From Campylobacter concisus (GTDB lineage Bacteria; Campylobacterota; Campylobacteria; Campylobacterales; Campylobacteraceae): DNA of 64,000 bases. The notes beneath the pieces are model-generated. The model made no database searches. It saw only the letters and a program-made list of their open reading frames with translations, and was not told the DNA's origin. The DNA is taken from assembly GCF_001298465.1 (NCBI RefSeq), contig NZ_CP012541.1, positions 496,001-560,000 on the forward strand, written 5' to 3'. Below, in pieces: positions 29,060 to 38,729 of the stretch. Position 1 is the stretch's first letter. Every line of letters starts with the position of its first letter. A program made the position numbers and the translations under genes.

Positions 29060-29539
29060 ATGGATAAGAAGCTAAAAATAATGGTTATCCAAGGCCCAAA
29101 TATCAACATGCTTGGCGCTAGAGAGCCAGGAATTTACGGCGTTATGAAGATGGAGGACATCCACTCTCAAATGAAGATTGTCGCCGATCAAAACGACGTC
29201 GAGATTGAGTTTTTTCAAAGCAACCTTGAGGGTGAGCTAGTTGATAAGATACAAGAGTGCTTGGGCGATGCTGACGGCATCATCATAAACCCAGCTGCTT
29301 ACACTCACACATCAATAGCTATCCGTGATGCGCTAAGTGCGGTTGCGCTGCCAGTTATCGAGGTGCATATCAGCAATGTTTATAGAAGAGAAGAATTCCG
29401 CCACAAAAGCCTTATAGCGCCAGTTGCAGCAGGCCAGATCGTGGGCTTTGGACCAGTTGGCTATCATTTAGCAATGATAGGAATGCTTCAAATTTTTGAG
29501 CAGATAAAAGCAGTAAGAGCAAATCAAAAAGCACAATGA
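29060..29539 (+). CDS. aroQ: 3-dehydroquinate dehydratase, type II
   Basis: A 159-residue dodecameric type II dehydroquinase of the shikimate pathway. [17 protein letters not shown] holds the catalytic Arg/Tyr loop, [16 protein letters not shown] the substrate loop, and [17 protein letters not shown] the C-terminal His/Arg residues. A strong AAAGGAG site precedes it and a TATAAT lies at 29026-29031. It overlaps the peptidase gene by 4 bases and heads a long plus-strand operon that runs into the flagellar genes. Confidence 0.95.
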   Translation: MDKKLKIMVIQGPNINMLGAREPGIYGVMKMEDIHSQMKIVADQNDVEIEFFQSNLEGELVDKIQECLGDADGIIINPAAYTHTSIAIRDALSAVALPVIEVHISNVYRREEFRHKSLIAPVAAGQIVGFGPVGYHLAMIGMLQIFEQIKAVRANQKAQ

Positions 29540-30561
29540 ATTTCATCTTAAAGGACGAAAACGCCGTATATTATGAGTGTGGCTACAGCTGCGACAATGA
29601 ATTTTTGCTATGCCTTGATGGCGTGAAGTACTTTTTCACGGACGCGAGGTATTACTTCGAGGCAAAAAGCTGCGTAAATGCTGGCGTGGTCGTTCTTTTA
29701 GCGCAGAGAAATTTAATAAGCGAGGTCAGGGTATTTTTAAGGAAAATGAAGCCAAGTAGCCTCGTTTTTAACCCTGACGAGTTAAGCTTAAGCGAGTTTA
29801 ATGCACTTAGCAAGGGTTTTAAGATAAATTTCAAGCCAAAGGCAAATTTCTCTAGACTAAAGAGAATTTGCAAAAGTGAGGATGAGATAAAAATTTTAAA
29901 AAAAGCTAGCGAATTTGGAGCAAAATGCTTTGATGAATTTGCCAAATTTGTCCGTGAAAATGGCGAAGGAATGAGCGAAAAAGAGCTTCATTTTAATGCT
30001 TCGCTCATATTTAGGCAAAAAAACGAGCTAGGTCTTAGCTTTGATCCGATCGTGGCGATAAACGAAAATGCCGCAAAGGCGCATGCGCTGCCTGGGGATA
30101 AAATTTTAAAAAAGGGCGATTTGTTGCTACTTGATGCTGGGGTTAAATTTAACCGCTACTGCTCTGATCGCACGAGAACTGCTTGCTTTGATGAAAATTT
30201 TAACTTCTCAAAGGAGCAAAAATTTAAAAACGCCAAGATGCAAGAAATTTACGATATCGTAAAAGAGGCTCAGGCTGCTGCGATAAAGGTCGCTAGAGCT
30301 GGCGTTAAGGCGTGCGAGATAGACCTTGCAGCAAGAGATGTGATAGCAAGGGCTGGATATGAAAAGGCTTTTTTTCACTCGACAGGACACGGAGTGGGTG
30401 TAGATATACACGAGCTTCCAGTCGTCTCAGCAAGGAGTGAAACGCTCATAAAAGAGGGTATGGTCTTTAGTATAGAGCCTGGAATTTATCTAGAAAATGA
30501 ATTTGGCGTGCGTATCGAGGACGTGGTGGTCGCAAGAGAAGGTGGGTGCGAGATTTTATGA
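29536..30561 (+). CDS. pepQ: M24-family aminopeptidase (Xaa-Pro type)
   Basis: A 341-residue metallopeptidase with a creatinase-like N-terminal domain and a pita-bread catalytic domain. Metal ligands are in [32 protein letters not shown] and [17 protein letters not shown]. It removes N-terminal residues before proline or cleaves Xaa-Pro dipeptides; the choice between PepP and PepQ is not secure. It is coupled to aroQ (ATGA overlap) and to folK. Confidence 0.9.
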   Translation: MNFILKDENAVYYECGYSCDNEFLLCLDGVKYFFTDARYYFEAKSCVNAGVVVLLAQRNLISEVRVFLRKMKPSSLVFNPDELSLSEFNALSKGFKINFKPKANFSRLKRICKSEDEIKILKKASEFGAKCFDEFAKFVRENGEGMSEKELHFNASLIFRQKNELGLSFDPIVAINENAAKAHALPGDKILKKGDLLLLDAGVKFNRYCSDRTRTACFDENFNFSKEQKFKNAKMQEIYDIVKEAQAAAIKVARAGVKACEIDLAARDVIARAGYEKAFFHSTGHGVGVDIHELPVVSARSETLIKEGMVFSIEPGIYLENEFGVRIEDVVVAREGGCEIL

Positions 30562-31034
30562 AGCTAGCTGGAGCAAGAAAGATCGTAAAAAGCCGTTTTT
30601 GCCCTAGCTTTTTTCATAAAAGAGATGAGTTTAAGTATGAGGCGCTAGTTGGTATGGGTGGCAACATCGGTGACAGCGCAAAGAGGTTTGATAAATTTAT
30701 AAGAGCGATTAAAAGTGATAGTAGGTTTCATGTAGTTGAAGTCTCGCCGATCCTTATAAATGCGGCGTTTGGCTACAAAGCGCAGGATGATTTTAGTAAC
30801 GCTGTTATAAATTTACAAACATCTATGAGCCCTAGAGAAACTCTAAAAATTTTGGGGCACTATGAGAGTAAATTTAAGCGCGTGAGGACGTTTAAAAATG
30901 CACCACGTACGCTTGATCTGGATATTTTGTATTTTAGTAAAAAAGTCTATAAGACGCCGCGCCTTATCGTCCCGCACCCAGGAGCTGATAAGAGGCTTAG
31001 CGTTATCGTGCCACTAGGGCTTATGAGAAGTTAA
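30558..31034 (+). CDS. folK: Hydroxymethyldihydropterin pyrophosphokinase
   Basis: A 158-residue enzyme of folate synthesis that transfers diphosphate from ATP to the pterin. GMGGNIGDSAKRFDKF and the RTLDLDILYFS metal-binding segment are diagnostic. I place the start at the ATG at 30558, which overlaps the pepQ stop as ATGA; an in-frame GTG at 30546 would add four residues. The position before flhF is the usual Campylobacter order. Confidence 0.92.
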   Translation: MKLAGARKIVKSRFCPSFFHKRDEFKYEALVGMGGNIGDSAKRFDKFIRAIKSDSRFHVVEVSPILINAAFGYKAQDDFSNAVINLQTSMSPRETLKILGHYESKFKRVRTFKNAPRTLDLDILYFSKKVYKTPRLIVPHPGADKRLSVIVPLGLMRS

Positions 31035-31043
31035 AGGATATAA

Positions 31044-32411
31044 ATGGCTACAAAATTTCATACTTTTACAGGTGAGAGTACCATTGAGGCTTTGAAAAAG
31101 GCTCAAGAGACGTGCGGCGAAAAGGCCATACTAGTTACTACAAAGCAAATTCAAGCCAAAACAATAAACAAAAAGCCACTTTATGAGATTTTAGTAAGTG
31201 TCGAAGAGGACGACGTTAAACAGCCTCCAAAGCCAAATGCAAAAGCCATAAACTACGAAAATGCCTATTCTAAATTTAATAAAAACTATGAACCTACTAA
31301 GCCAAAATTTGAGATAAAAGAAGAACCGGCTAAATTTGAGGCAAAGACAGCGTCGCCCGAGCCTTACGATCCAAATGAGAGCGTGCTTCTAAATATCTCA
31401 GCTGCTGCAAAAGAGATAAGCACGATCGCAAATGTAAATATCGATGACGTCAAAGATAAAGAGTCGAGCATACCAAATGGTATGAATAAAAAAATAGACG
31501 ATGTGGCAAAGCAAGTAAGCGTGTTAAGCGAAAAAATAGGGCTCATAACTGACATGATCTGGGATGAAAAAGCCCCAAATCGCAATAATCTCTCGATCCC
31601 GCCAGAATTTGCTAGCATCTATAAGCTCGCAAAACAAAGCGGTATGAAAGAGGAGCATTTAGAGGCGATCATGCAAACGACGCTTGAAAATTTGCCAGTC
31701 TCGATGAAGAGCAATCCAACCGCAGTAAAGAGATATTTCTATTCGCTTTTGCGGAATATGCTGCCATGCAGAAAAGAGCCAAGCGATAAAAAACAACGTA
31801 TCATGATGCTAGTTGGCCCAACTGGAGTTGGTAAGACTACGACTCTTGCAAAGCTAGCGGCTCGTTTTGCTTACGGCAATGAAAAGCGGTATAAAACAGG
31901 CATCATCACGCTTGATACGTACCGTATCGGAGCGGTTGAGCAGCTATTTCAATACGCTAAAATGATGAAGCTGCCCATTCTCGATGTTATCGAGATAGAT
32001 GACTTTCAAAATGCTATCAAACAGCTTAATTATTGTGATGTGATACTTATTGATACGACTGGAAATTCGCAGTATGACAAAGAAAAGCTTGAAAGGCTTG
32101 ATAAATTTTTAAAGCATAGCGGTGCAAAGATAGATGTAAATTTGGTTCTTTCGGCTGGCTCAAAGGTTGAGGATCTAATAGAAATTTATAATGGATTTTC
32201 ATTTTTGGATATTGACACGCTGATAATCACCAAATTTGATGAGACAAAAATTTTTGGCAACGTCTTTTCGCTGATATATGAGACAAATACACCAGTGAGC
32301 TACTTTAGCGTGGGTCAAGAGGTACCTGATGATCTTGTGGAGGCAAAGAGCGAATTTTTAGTAGAGTGCGTGTTTGACGGCTTTATAAAGCAAAAGGCTA
32401 GCGATGAATAA
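31044..32411 (+). CDS. flhF: Flagellar biosynthesis GTPase FlhF
   Basis: A 455-residue SRP-type GTPase that sets the position and number of polar flagella. An N-terminal basic/linker region (about residues 1-190) is followed by the NG domain with the P-loop GPTGVGKTTTLAKLA near residue 258, then DTYRIGAVEQL, DTTGNSQYD and TKFDE. It overlaps flhG by 8 bases. In Campylobacter FlhF is needed for expression of the sigma-54 flagellar regulon as well as for placement (family knowledge). Confidence 0.95.
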   Translation: MATKFHTFTGESTIEALKKAQETCGEKAILVTTKQIQAKTINKKPLYEILVSVEEDDVKQPPKPNAKAINYENAYSKFNKNYEPTKPKFEIKEEPAKFEAKTASPEPYDPNESVLLNISAAAKEISTIANVNIDDVKDKESSIPNGMNKKIDDVAKQVSVLSEKIGLITDMIWDEKAPNRNNLSIPPEFASIYKLAKQSGMKEEHLEAIMQTTLENLPVSMKSNPTAVKRYFYSLLRNMLPCRKEPSDKKQRIMMLVGPTGVGKTTTLAKLAARFAYGNEKRYKTGIITLDTYRIGAVEQLFQYAKMMKLPILDVIEIDDFQNAIKQLNYCDVILIDTTGNSQYDKEKLERLDKFLKHSGAKIDVNLVLSAGSKVEDLIEIYNGFSFLDIDTLIITKFDETKIFGNVFSLIYETNTPVSYFSVGQEVPDDLVEAKSEFLVECVFDGFIKQKASDE

Positions 32412-33270
32412 TCAAGCGCAAAAATTACAAAGTTTAGTCCAGTCTCAAAGCAAGAGCAAAAATACACATTTTATTGCGATAACTAGCGGCAAAGGTGGTG
32501 TTGGTAAGAGCACGATAAGTGCAAATTTGGCAAATGTTTTATCAAAAAATGGCTACAAAGTAGGGCTATTTGACGCTGATATCGGCCTTGCAAACCTTGA
32601 CGTCATCTTAAATGTAAAAATGGGTAAAAATTTACTTCACGTGCTAAAAGGTGAGTGCAGCCTAAAAGATATCTTGATACCCATAAATAAAAATTTGATC
32701 CTCATTCCTGGCGAGAGCGGCGATGAAATTTTAAAATTTAACAATCAATTTTTATTTGAGAGGTTTTTAGATGAGGCGAGCGAGCTTGATGAGCTTGATT
32801 TTTTGATCATTGACACCGGAGCTGGCATAGGCGGTAGTACGCAGCTATTTTTAGAGGCGGCTGATGAGGTTGTAGTGGTGACAGTGCCTGATCCTGCAGC
32901 GATAACCGATGCATACGCTGTCATAAAGATCGTCTCAAGGTTTAAAAATAGTGAGCTTTTGCTTTTAAATATGGTAAAAAATGAAGCAGAAGCGACTAGA
33001 ATTTATGAAAATATAAAACGCGTTGCTAATGCAAATATCGGGCCTAGCTTAAATTTAGAGCTTATAGGATTTGTGGCTTCTGATAAGAATGTTTCAAGAA
33101 GCATAAAACAACGAACGCTTTTTACAGACGACGCTGCTTATGCTGAGCCTAGTGCTCAGATAAAACAGATAGCTTCGAATTTACTTTATAGGTTGGAACG
33201 AAAAGTGCTTGACGATGAGCAAAGCAGGAGCTTTGGGGGCTTCTTTAAGCGTTTGATAGAACAATTTTAA
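32404..33270 (+). CDS. flhG: MinD-like ATPase FlhG, flagellar number regulator
   Basis: A 288-residue ParA/MinD-type ATPase. The deviant Walker A motif SGKGGVGKSTISANLA lies at about residues 28-43, the switch I/II regions are FDADIGLANLDV and DTGAGIGGSTQLF, and a C-terminal amphipathic helix (GGFFKRLIEQF) would mediate membrane binding. It antagonises FlhF to keep one flagellum per pole. It sits between flhF and a small membrane protein gene in the flagellar operon. Confidence 0.94.
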   Translation: MNNQAQKLQSLVQSQSKSKNTHFIAITSGKGGVGKSTISANLANVLSKNGYKVGLFDADIGLANLDVILNVKMGKNLLHVLKGECSLKDILIPINKNLILIPGESGDEILKFNNQFLFERFLDEASELDELDFLIIDTGAGIGGSTQLFLEAADEVVVVTVPDPAAITDAYAVIKIVSRFKNSELLLLNMVKNEAEATRIYENIKRVANANIGPSLNLELIGFVASDKNVSRSIKQRTLFTDDAAYAEPSAQIKQIASNLLYRLERKVLDDEQSRSFGGFFKRLIEQF

Positions 33271-33283
33271 TGGAGATTGAGCT

Positions 33284-33628
33284 TTGCGTGCAGAAAATTT
33301 TATAGCATTTTTTACGGTTTGTGGCTTTTTTGTAGGTATAGTTTTTACCTTGCTAAAGGTGAGTGAGCCTATCGAAATGCTAGTTTATACACTAGTTATT
33401 ACTTTGTTTTTTTATCTTATAATTCACATTGTTATCATGAACTACATCGATGTGAAAAGGGCTTTAACTAAAATTTTTGACAAACAAAAACACGAAGAGA
33501 TCGCAGACTATCTCATCTCTGAGCTAAATACTAGAGAAAAGCGTATGGAAAATATAATGGTAAAAATGACTGCTGAAAATTTTGATTCTGGTAAACGAAA
33601 TGCACGAGTTAAAGCAAAAGCAGCTTAA
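33284..33628 (+). CDS. Small membrane protein between flhG and fliA
   Basis: A 114-residue protein with two predicted membrane helices (about residues 6-23 and 29-52) and a charged cytoplasmic tail. The start is a TTG at 33284 with GGAG 8 bases upstream. I do not recognise a domain. A membrane protein of similar size sits at the same place in C. jejuni, so a flagellum-linked role is plausible but unproven. Its 3' end overlaps the fliA start. Confidence 0.75.
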   Translation: MRAENFIAFFTVCGFFVGIVFTLLKVSEPIEMLVYTLVITLFFYLIIHIVIMNYIDVKRALTKIFDKQKHEEIADYLISELNTREKRMENIMVKMTAENFDSGKRNARVKAKAA

Positions 33629-34304
33629 CGCTTATAAAAACACGATAAAAAAGGAACAAGACGAAATCGTCTTAAAATATATGCCAGCACTGCGTGCAAT
33701 GGCGTTTAGACTTAAAGAGAGGTTGCCATCAAGCATAGATACAAATGACCTAATAAGCATTGGCGTTGAGGAGATGATAAAACTTAGCAGGAAGTATGAC
33801 AAGGAGCAAAATGACTCTTTTTGGGGTTATGGCAAAAAGAGAATTTATGGCTCTATGCTTGATTATCTAAGGACGCTTGATGTTGTTAGCAGAAGCGATA
33901 GAAAGCTAGTAAAGAGCATAAATACCGAGATAGATAACTACTTTAATGAATTTGAAGAAGAGCCAAGCGATGAGTATTTGGCCGAAAAGCTTAATGAAGA
34001 TATTGAGAAGATAAGAGAGGCAAGAGGCGTTAGCGGTATTATCACTATTTTGCCAATAGACGAGCAAATGGAGCTAATTGGTCAAAATGACGTCGAGAAA
34101 AGCATTGAGAGAGAGGATCTCATTTTAAAAATAGAAGAAGCTTTAAAAGATTTTGACGAAAGAGATCAGATGTTGGTTCAGCTTTATTATTATGAAGAGC
34201 TAAATTTAAAAGAGATAAGCCAGATCATGAATATCAGCGAGAGTAGAATTTCACAAATTCATAAACGTTTGCTTGATCGTATCAGGCGTAGCTTGGGGGT
34301 TTAA
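33600..34304 (+). CDS. fliA: Flagellar sigma factor 28
   Basis: A 234-residue sigma-70-family factor. Region 2 includes PSSIDTNDLISIGVEEMI and YGKKRIYGSMLDYLRTLDVVSRS, region 3 is reduced, and region 4 ends with LNLKEISQIMNISESRISQIHKR, the -35-binding helix-turn-helix. It drives late flagellar genes such as flagellin and is held by FlgM. I use the ATG at 33600; a TTG at 33582 would add six residues. It ends at the fliM start (TAATG). Confidence 0.94.
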   Translation: MHELKQKQLNAYKNTIKKEQDEIVLKYMPALRAMAFRLKERLPSSIDTNDLISIGVEEMIKLSRKYDKEQNDSFWGYGKKRIYGSMLDYLRTLDVVSRSDRKLVKSINTEIDNYFNEFEEEPSDEYLAEKLNEDIEKIREARGVSGIITILPIDEQMELIGQNDVEKSIEREDLILKIEEALKDFDERDQMLVQLYYYEELNLKEISQIMNISESRISQIHKRLLDRIRRSLGV

Positions 34305-35407
34305 TGGCTGATATTTTAAGTCAAGAAGAGATAGACGCGCTACTTGAAGTTGTCGATGAAGATGGCGATACGAGTAATATTGAGGTCGAAGAGAGATCGC
34401 AGGGCGAACAAAAGCAGATCATTATTTATGATTTTAAGCGCCCAAACCGTGTTAGTAAAGAGCAACTTCGTGCGATAAAAGGTATCCATGACAAGCTTGC
34501 TAGAAACTTAGCTAGTCAAATTTCTAGTGTGATGAGAAGTATTGTCGAGATCAGACTTCATAGTGTTGATCAAATGACTTATGGTGAATTTCTGATGAGT
34601 TTGCCAAGTCCAACTAGTTTTAATGTCTTTTCTATAAAACCACTTGATGGAAACTGTGTTTTGGAGATAAATCCAAGCATTGCTTTTCCAATGATAGATC
34701 GTTTGCTTGGCGGAACTGGTGAAAATTTTGAAGCAAATAGAGAACTAACTGACATTGAGGTAAATTTACTTGATGCGGTGCTTAGAATGATCATGCAGCG
34801 TCTAAAAGAGAGCTGGTCAATGATAACTGATATGTACCCAAATGTGGAAGCTAAGGAGAGCAGTCCAAATGTCGTACAGATCGTCTCTCAAAATGAGATC
34901 GTCATCATGGTCGTTATGGAGATCATAGTTGGCGGATCAAGCGGTATGATAAATTTATGCTATCCAGTCATCTATCTTGAACCGATACTCTCACGCCTTG
35001 CAAACAGAGATATTATGCTTGGCGAAACAAGTGCAAAAAAAAGTAGAAATAAAGAGCTAAAAACACTTATCGGACGAGCAGAAATTTTATATGAGGCCAT
35101 ACTTGGCAAGTCGATCATTAGCGTAAATGAGTTTTTAAATTTAAAAGAAGGCGATATTTTAAGGCTTGATAGAGGAGCTGATGACAAGGCGATCGTTTGT
35201 ATCGATAAAAAAGAAGTTTTCTTAGCTGAGGTTGGGCTTCATAGATTTAGAAAATCTATAAGGATTGAACAGTTAATACGCTCTGATAAAGATGAGATCA
35301 AAAATATCTTAGAAAAATACGAAGAAGAGCGAAAAGCAAAGCTAATGGCGTATGAAGCTAATGAGCGCAAAATGGAAGAAGAAGAGGACGACGAAGATGA
35401 TGAATGA
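34304..35407 (+). CDS. fliM: Flagellar motor switch protein FliM
   Basis: A 367-residue C-ring protein. The N-terminal peptide ADILSQEEIDALLEVVDE is the CheY-P docking site, the middle is a CheC-like domain (residues about 45-225), and the C-terminal region is a SpoA domain that binds FliN/FliY. It ends in an acidic tail (EEEEDDEDDE). It lies between fliA and fliY with overlaps on both sides. It controls rotation direction of the flagellar motor. Confidence 0.95.
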   Translation: MADILSQEEIDALLEVVDEDGDTSNIEVEERSQGEQKQIIIYDFKRPNRVSKEQLRAIKGIHDKLARNLASQISSVMRSIVEIRLHSVDQMTYGEFLMSLPSPTSFNVFSIKPLDGNCVLEINPSIAFPMIDRLLGGTGENFEANRELTDIEVNLLDAVLRMIMQRLKESWSMITDMYPNVEAKESSPNVVQIVSQNEIVIMVVMEIIVGGSSGMINLCYPVIYLEPILSRLANRDIMLGETSAKKSRNKELKTLIGRAEILYEAILGKSIISVNEFLNLKEGDILRLDRGADDKAIVCIDKKEVFLAEVGLHRFRKSIRIEQLIRSDKDEIKNILEKYEEERKAKLMAYEANERKMEEEEDDEDDE

Positions 35408-36245
35408 TTTTTTTAATATATTTTCTAATGAATTAAAAGCTACTATCGAAGGACTTACGGGCAGAGCTCCAGAGGTTGGTGAAAGAAATGAATTTGATGC
35501 ACCAACGCAAAATGGCATAAAACCGCCGGTAGTGATGGCTAATATCTCTTTAAGTGGCGACATCAATGCTAAAACAGAGATAGTATGCACTCCAGTTTTA
35601 ATAAGTGCCATTAGCGAATGGATGATGGGCGAAGAGGAAATTTCAAAGAATGAAAATTTAGGCAGTGATGAGCTTGACGCCGCAAAAGAGATATTTTCAA
35701 ACCTTTTTAGTGCTTTTAGTACATCTTTGGGCGCTCAAAAGGGCATGCCAAAGATAAATTTTGAAGTAATAAATGTAAATTTTTTAGATGAAAATTCTTC
35801 GCTTGATTTTAGTGTTTATGAAAAGCTATTTTTATTTAATGTAAAAATCGAAGATCTAAGCGAGCATATCGGTTTTGCTTGCGATCATTCGCTAATGAAA
35901 TTTTTTGAGCCAACGAAGACTGAAGCACCAGCTGCACCAGCAAGCACTCCTCACATAGCTAAGGGCGATTTTAGCGCTGAAGAGATGAGAAATATCGGTC
36001 TTATAATGGACGTTAGGCTACCTATTCGTGTTCGTATCGGCTCAAAAAGAATGCTTTTAAAAGATGTGCTTACTATGGATATTGGCTCAGTTATTGAGCT
36101 AAATCAATTAGCAAACGATCCGCTTGAAATTTTGATCGGCGATAAGGTAATAGCTCTTGGCGAAGTCGTCATAATCGATGGAAACTTTGGCATCCAGATC
36201 ACTCAGATAGGCTCAAAACGCGAGAGGCTTCAACAGTTAAAATAA
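35400..36245 (+). CDS. fliY: Flagellar motor switch protein FliY (FliN-type C-terminus)
   Basis: A 281-residue switch protein. The N-terminal part is CheC-like without being a complete phosphatase site that I can confirm, and the C-terminal 80 residues form a SpoA/FliN domain (LPIRVRIGSKRMLLKDVLTMDIGSVIELNQ). In Campylobacter FliY works with FliM, FliG and FliN. I choose the ATG at 35400, which overlaps the fliM stop; the frame is open to an ATG at 35352 but the extra residues are basic and non-conserved in look. A LOG-family gene overlaps its stop. Confidence 0.9.
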   Translation: MNDFFNIFSNELKATIEGLTGRAPEVGERNEFDAPTQNGIKPPVVMANISLSGDINAKTEIVCTPVLISAISEWMMGEEEISKNENLGSDELDAAKEIFSNLFSAFSTSLGAQKGMPKINFEVINVNFLDENSSLDFSVYEKLFLFNVKIEDLSEHIGFACDHSLMKFFEPTKTEAPAAPASTPHIAKGDFSAEEMRNIGLIMDVRLPIRVRIGSKRMLLKDVLTMDIGSVIELNQLANDPLEILIGDKVIALGEVVIIDGNFGIQITQIGSKRERLQQLK

Positions 36246-36838
36246 TGAATAATGAATTAGTTAGTGATCTTTTAAATTTTCCAAATGTCTTAAAATATAA
36301 AAATAAAAATGTTACCTTCTTTGGCTCGGCTAGATTTGATGAAGAAAATTTCTACTGCAAAAAGGCTTATGAACTAGCTTATAAGCTAAACGCGCTAGGA
36401 TACGCCATCTTAACTGGTGGCGGAGACGGCATAATGAGAGCCGCAAACAAGGGCGCGTTTGATAGTGCAAAATCGCCAAGCATAGCCTTAAATGTGAGAC
36501 TTCCGTTTGAACAAAATACAAACCCTTACGTCACAGCAAAATATCTCTTTTCAAATTTAAGCCCAAGAAAATTTGCACTTACCGATCGTTCAGTCGCATT
36601 TGTCGTCTTTCCGGGTGGCTTTGGCACTCTTGATGAACTTTTTGAAATTTTAGTACTTGCTCAAGTTGGTAGCAAAAAAGTAAAAATTTTTCTTTTTGGG
36701 AGCGAGTTTTGGCAAGGGCTTGATGAGTTTATAAAAAATACGCTAGTTAGCCAAAAAACAATAAAAAAAGAAGATATAAATTTATACAAAATCACCGATG
36801 ATTTAGAGCTTATTGTAGATGAAATTTTGGCTATTTAA
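36245..36838 (+). CDS. LOG-family protein (nucleotide 5'-monophosphate phosphoribohydrolase fold)
   Basis: A 197-residue protein of the LOG/lysine-decarboxylase-like family. FFGSARF, LTGGGDGIMRAANKGAF and VFPGGFGTLDELFEIL contain the conserved PGGxGTxxE motif that in plant and bacterial LOG enzymes hydrolyses cytokinin riboside monophosphates or other nucleotides. The bacterial substrate is unknown. It overlaps the fliY stop by one base, so it travels with the flagellar operon without an obvious flagellar role. Confidence 0.88.
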   Translation: MNNELVSDLLNFPNVLKYKNKNVTFFGSARFDEENFYCKKAYELAYKLNALGYAILTGGGDGIMRAANKGAFDSAKSPSIALNVRLPFEQNTNPYVTAKYLFSNLSPRKFALTDRSVAFVVFPGGFGTLDELFEILVLAQVGSKKVKIFLFGSEFWQGLDEFIKNTLVSQKTIKKEDINLYKITDDLELIVDEILAI

Positions 36839-36886
36839 AAATAAGATATAAAATATCCCCTTTTAAATTTCAAAGAGGTAAAAAAT

Positions 36887-37909
36887 ATGAAAATAATGGT
36901 CGCAATGAGCGGTGGTGTAGATAGCACTATGACGGCTAAATTTCTGCAAGAAGCTGGTCATGAAGTGCAAGGTTGCTATATGATGCTACATCAAAAGCCA
37001 GGATATCACGAAGAAAATATCAGAAAAGTAAAAAAAGTAGGCGAGTATCTTGGCATAAAGGTGCATATTTTGGATCTGCAGGAAAAATTTAACGAGTTTG
37101 TCTATGATCCTTTTGTGAAGCTTTATAAAGAGGGCAAGACGCCAAATCCTTGTGCTTTGTGCAATAAATTTATAAAGCTTGGTGCGTTGCTTGATTTTGC
37201 AAAGGCAAATGGCTGTGAGAAGCTTGCTACTGGGCATTATGTGCAAGTTATTGATGGATTTATCACATGTGCAAAAGATCCTAGCAAAGATCAAAGCTAC
37301 TTTTTAGCCCAAGTGCCAAAAGAGATATTAAAAGATGTTATTTTCCCGCTTGGGGATAAATTTAAAAAAGATATAAAAGAGCTTGCAAGAAGTGTAAAAG
37401 TGCTTGAAGAATTTGCTACGCAGGCAGAAAGTAGTGAAATTTGCTTTGTGGAAGATACTTATATCGAAGTTTTAAATAAGCATTACAATACAAATTTGCC
37501 AGGAAACGTAGTTGATAAAGACGGCAAAATAATCGGCCGCCACCAAGGTTATATGCACTATACTATCGGTAAACGCCGTGGTTTTGAGGTTTTCGGCGCC
37601 CATGAGCCACATTTTGTTATAAAGATAAATGCCGATAAAAACGAGATCGTCGTAGGAACAAAAGATGACTTGGCTCAAAAGGTAGTCGAGCTTGAAAACG
37701 TAAATTTGTTTATAGATAAAGATAAATTTGAGTGCGAAACTAAGATAAGATATAGAAGCCCTAAACTTGATGCTTTTGTTGAGGTTGATAAAGAGGATAA
37801 AACAGCGAAACTAACGCTAAATCAAAATGCACTTGGTGTGGCACAAGGCCAGCTTTGTGTTATGTATGATGGCGATAAGGTTATTGCAAGTGGATTTATA
37901 AAAGGCTAG
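36887..37909 (+). CDS. mnmA: tRNA 2-thiouridylase MnmA
   Basis: A 340-residue enzyme that adds sulfur to U34 of Lys, Glu and Gln tRNAs. It has the PP-loop [15 protein letters not shown] at residues about 4-18, the first catalytic Cys in [11 protein letters not shown] and the second in [11 protein letters not shown], and a C-terminal beta-barrel region. It has a GAGGTAAAAAAT leader before the ATG. It is the last gene before tRNA-Asn. Confidence 0.95.
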   Translation: MKIMVAMSGGVDSTMTAKFLQEAGHEVQGCYMMLHQKPGYHEENIRKVKKVGEYLGIKVHILDLQEKFNEFVYDPFVKLYKEGKTPNPCALCNKFIKLGALLDFAKANGCEKLATGHYVQVIDGFITCAKDPSKDQSYFLAQVPKEILKDVIFPLGDKFKKDIKELARSVKVLEEFATQAESSEICFVEDTYIEVLNKHYNTNLPGNVVDKDGKIIGRHQGYMHYTIGKRRGFEVFGAHEPHFVIKINADKNEIVVGTKDDLAQKVVELENVNLFIDKDKFECETKIRYRSPKLDAFVEVDKEDKTAKLTLNQNALGVAQGQLCVMYDGDKVIASGFIKG

Positions 37910-37973
37910 TTTTAGCCTTTTATAAAAATTTATTGGGCTCTGTACGATTTTTTCTAAATTAAGCTAAAATTTA

Positions 37974-38002
37974 TTGACAAAACATATCTTTTCGTCTATA
38001 AT
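37974..38002 (+). promoter_or_regulatory. Sigma-70 promoter of tRNA-Asn
   Basis: TTGACA at 37974-37979 and TATAAT at 37997-38002 are both perfect consensus, separated by 17 bases, and lie just before the tRNA at 38022. Confidence 0.9.
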
Positions 38003-38021
38003 ACGAGCTCTTTTCAAGTGT

Positions 38022-38096
<75 letters not shown>

Positions 38097-38431
38097 TATA
38101 TACCCAAAAATCCATTTTAAGCCCCGATTTTACCGATATTTCAAGAGCTTTAAGCTTTATTGGTTTATTAAATTGGTTCCTTATTTGTTCCCGAAATTTT
38201 TTAATATTCAAATTTCTTACCAAGCTTTCTAAGTTAATCTAAGATACTTTATTTTTGTTTTTAAAAATACGAAAATAATTTTTTACTCTCAATTACTCTA
38301 AAATACCCTAAGGAACCATAGGGTATTAAAAATTTTTCGAAAATTACTTAAAAATCATTCAAAAATGCAAAAGTAAACGAAAAGTTGCTGTAATTAGTTA
38401 TGTAAGAACTAAGCAGAAGGAGAAAAATAAT
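38097..38431. other. Gene-free start of the accessory region, with a hairpin
   Basis: No gene is supported between the tRNA and the AlpA-like gene. AATACCCTA (38302-38310) and TAGGGTATT (38319-38327) form a 9-base perfect stem followed a few bases later by TTTTT, which is a plausible terminator. The remainder is AT-rich. Confidence 0.5.
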
Positions 38432-38695
38432 ATGCTTAAACTATATAACGACGTAGGGTACAAAACGCTTCTTGAGCACATATCTAGCCAATATAAAGGA
38501 AAAGTGGTTTTAGACAGAAAGCAAACCGCAGGGGTTCTTGACATCGGTGTATCTACTCTTGATCTTCGTATATCGCAGAGCAGAGATATTCCACGTTATA
38601 TCAAAATGAGAGATGCAAAGAATTCTCGCATGGCGTTTGCGATAACCGATATTGCAGCTTATATTTTTCAAAAAAGGGTTAAAACATGCTCTTAA
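38432..38695 (+). CDS. AlpA/excisionase-like helix-turn-helix protein
   Basis: An 87-residue DNA-binding protein. LDRKQTAGVLDIGVSTLDL followed by ISQSRDIPRYIKM looks like the winged helix-turn-helix of AlpA/MerR-type phage and plasmid regulators, where the strand after helix 2 reads IPxYIKxG. An AGAAGGAG site precedes it. It is the first gene of the mobile remnant after tRNA-Asn and may have controlled excision or relaxase expression. Confidence 0.65.
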   Translation: MLKLYNDVGYKTLLEHISSQYKGKVVLDRKQTAGVLDIGVSTLDLRISQSRDIPRYIKMRDAKNSRMAFAITDIAAYIFQKRVKTCS

Positions 38696-38729
38696 TTTCT
38701 ATAGTAGATAATAAAGAAAAGGATCAAAA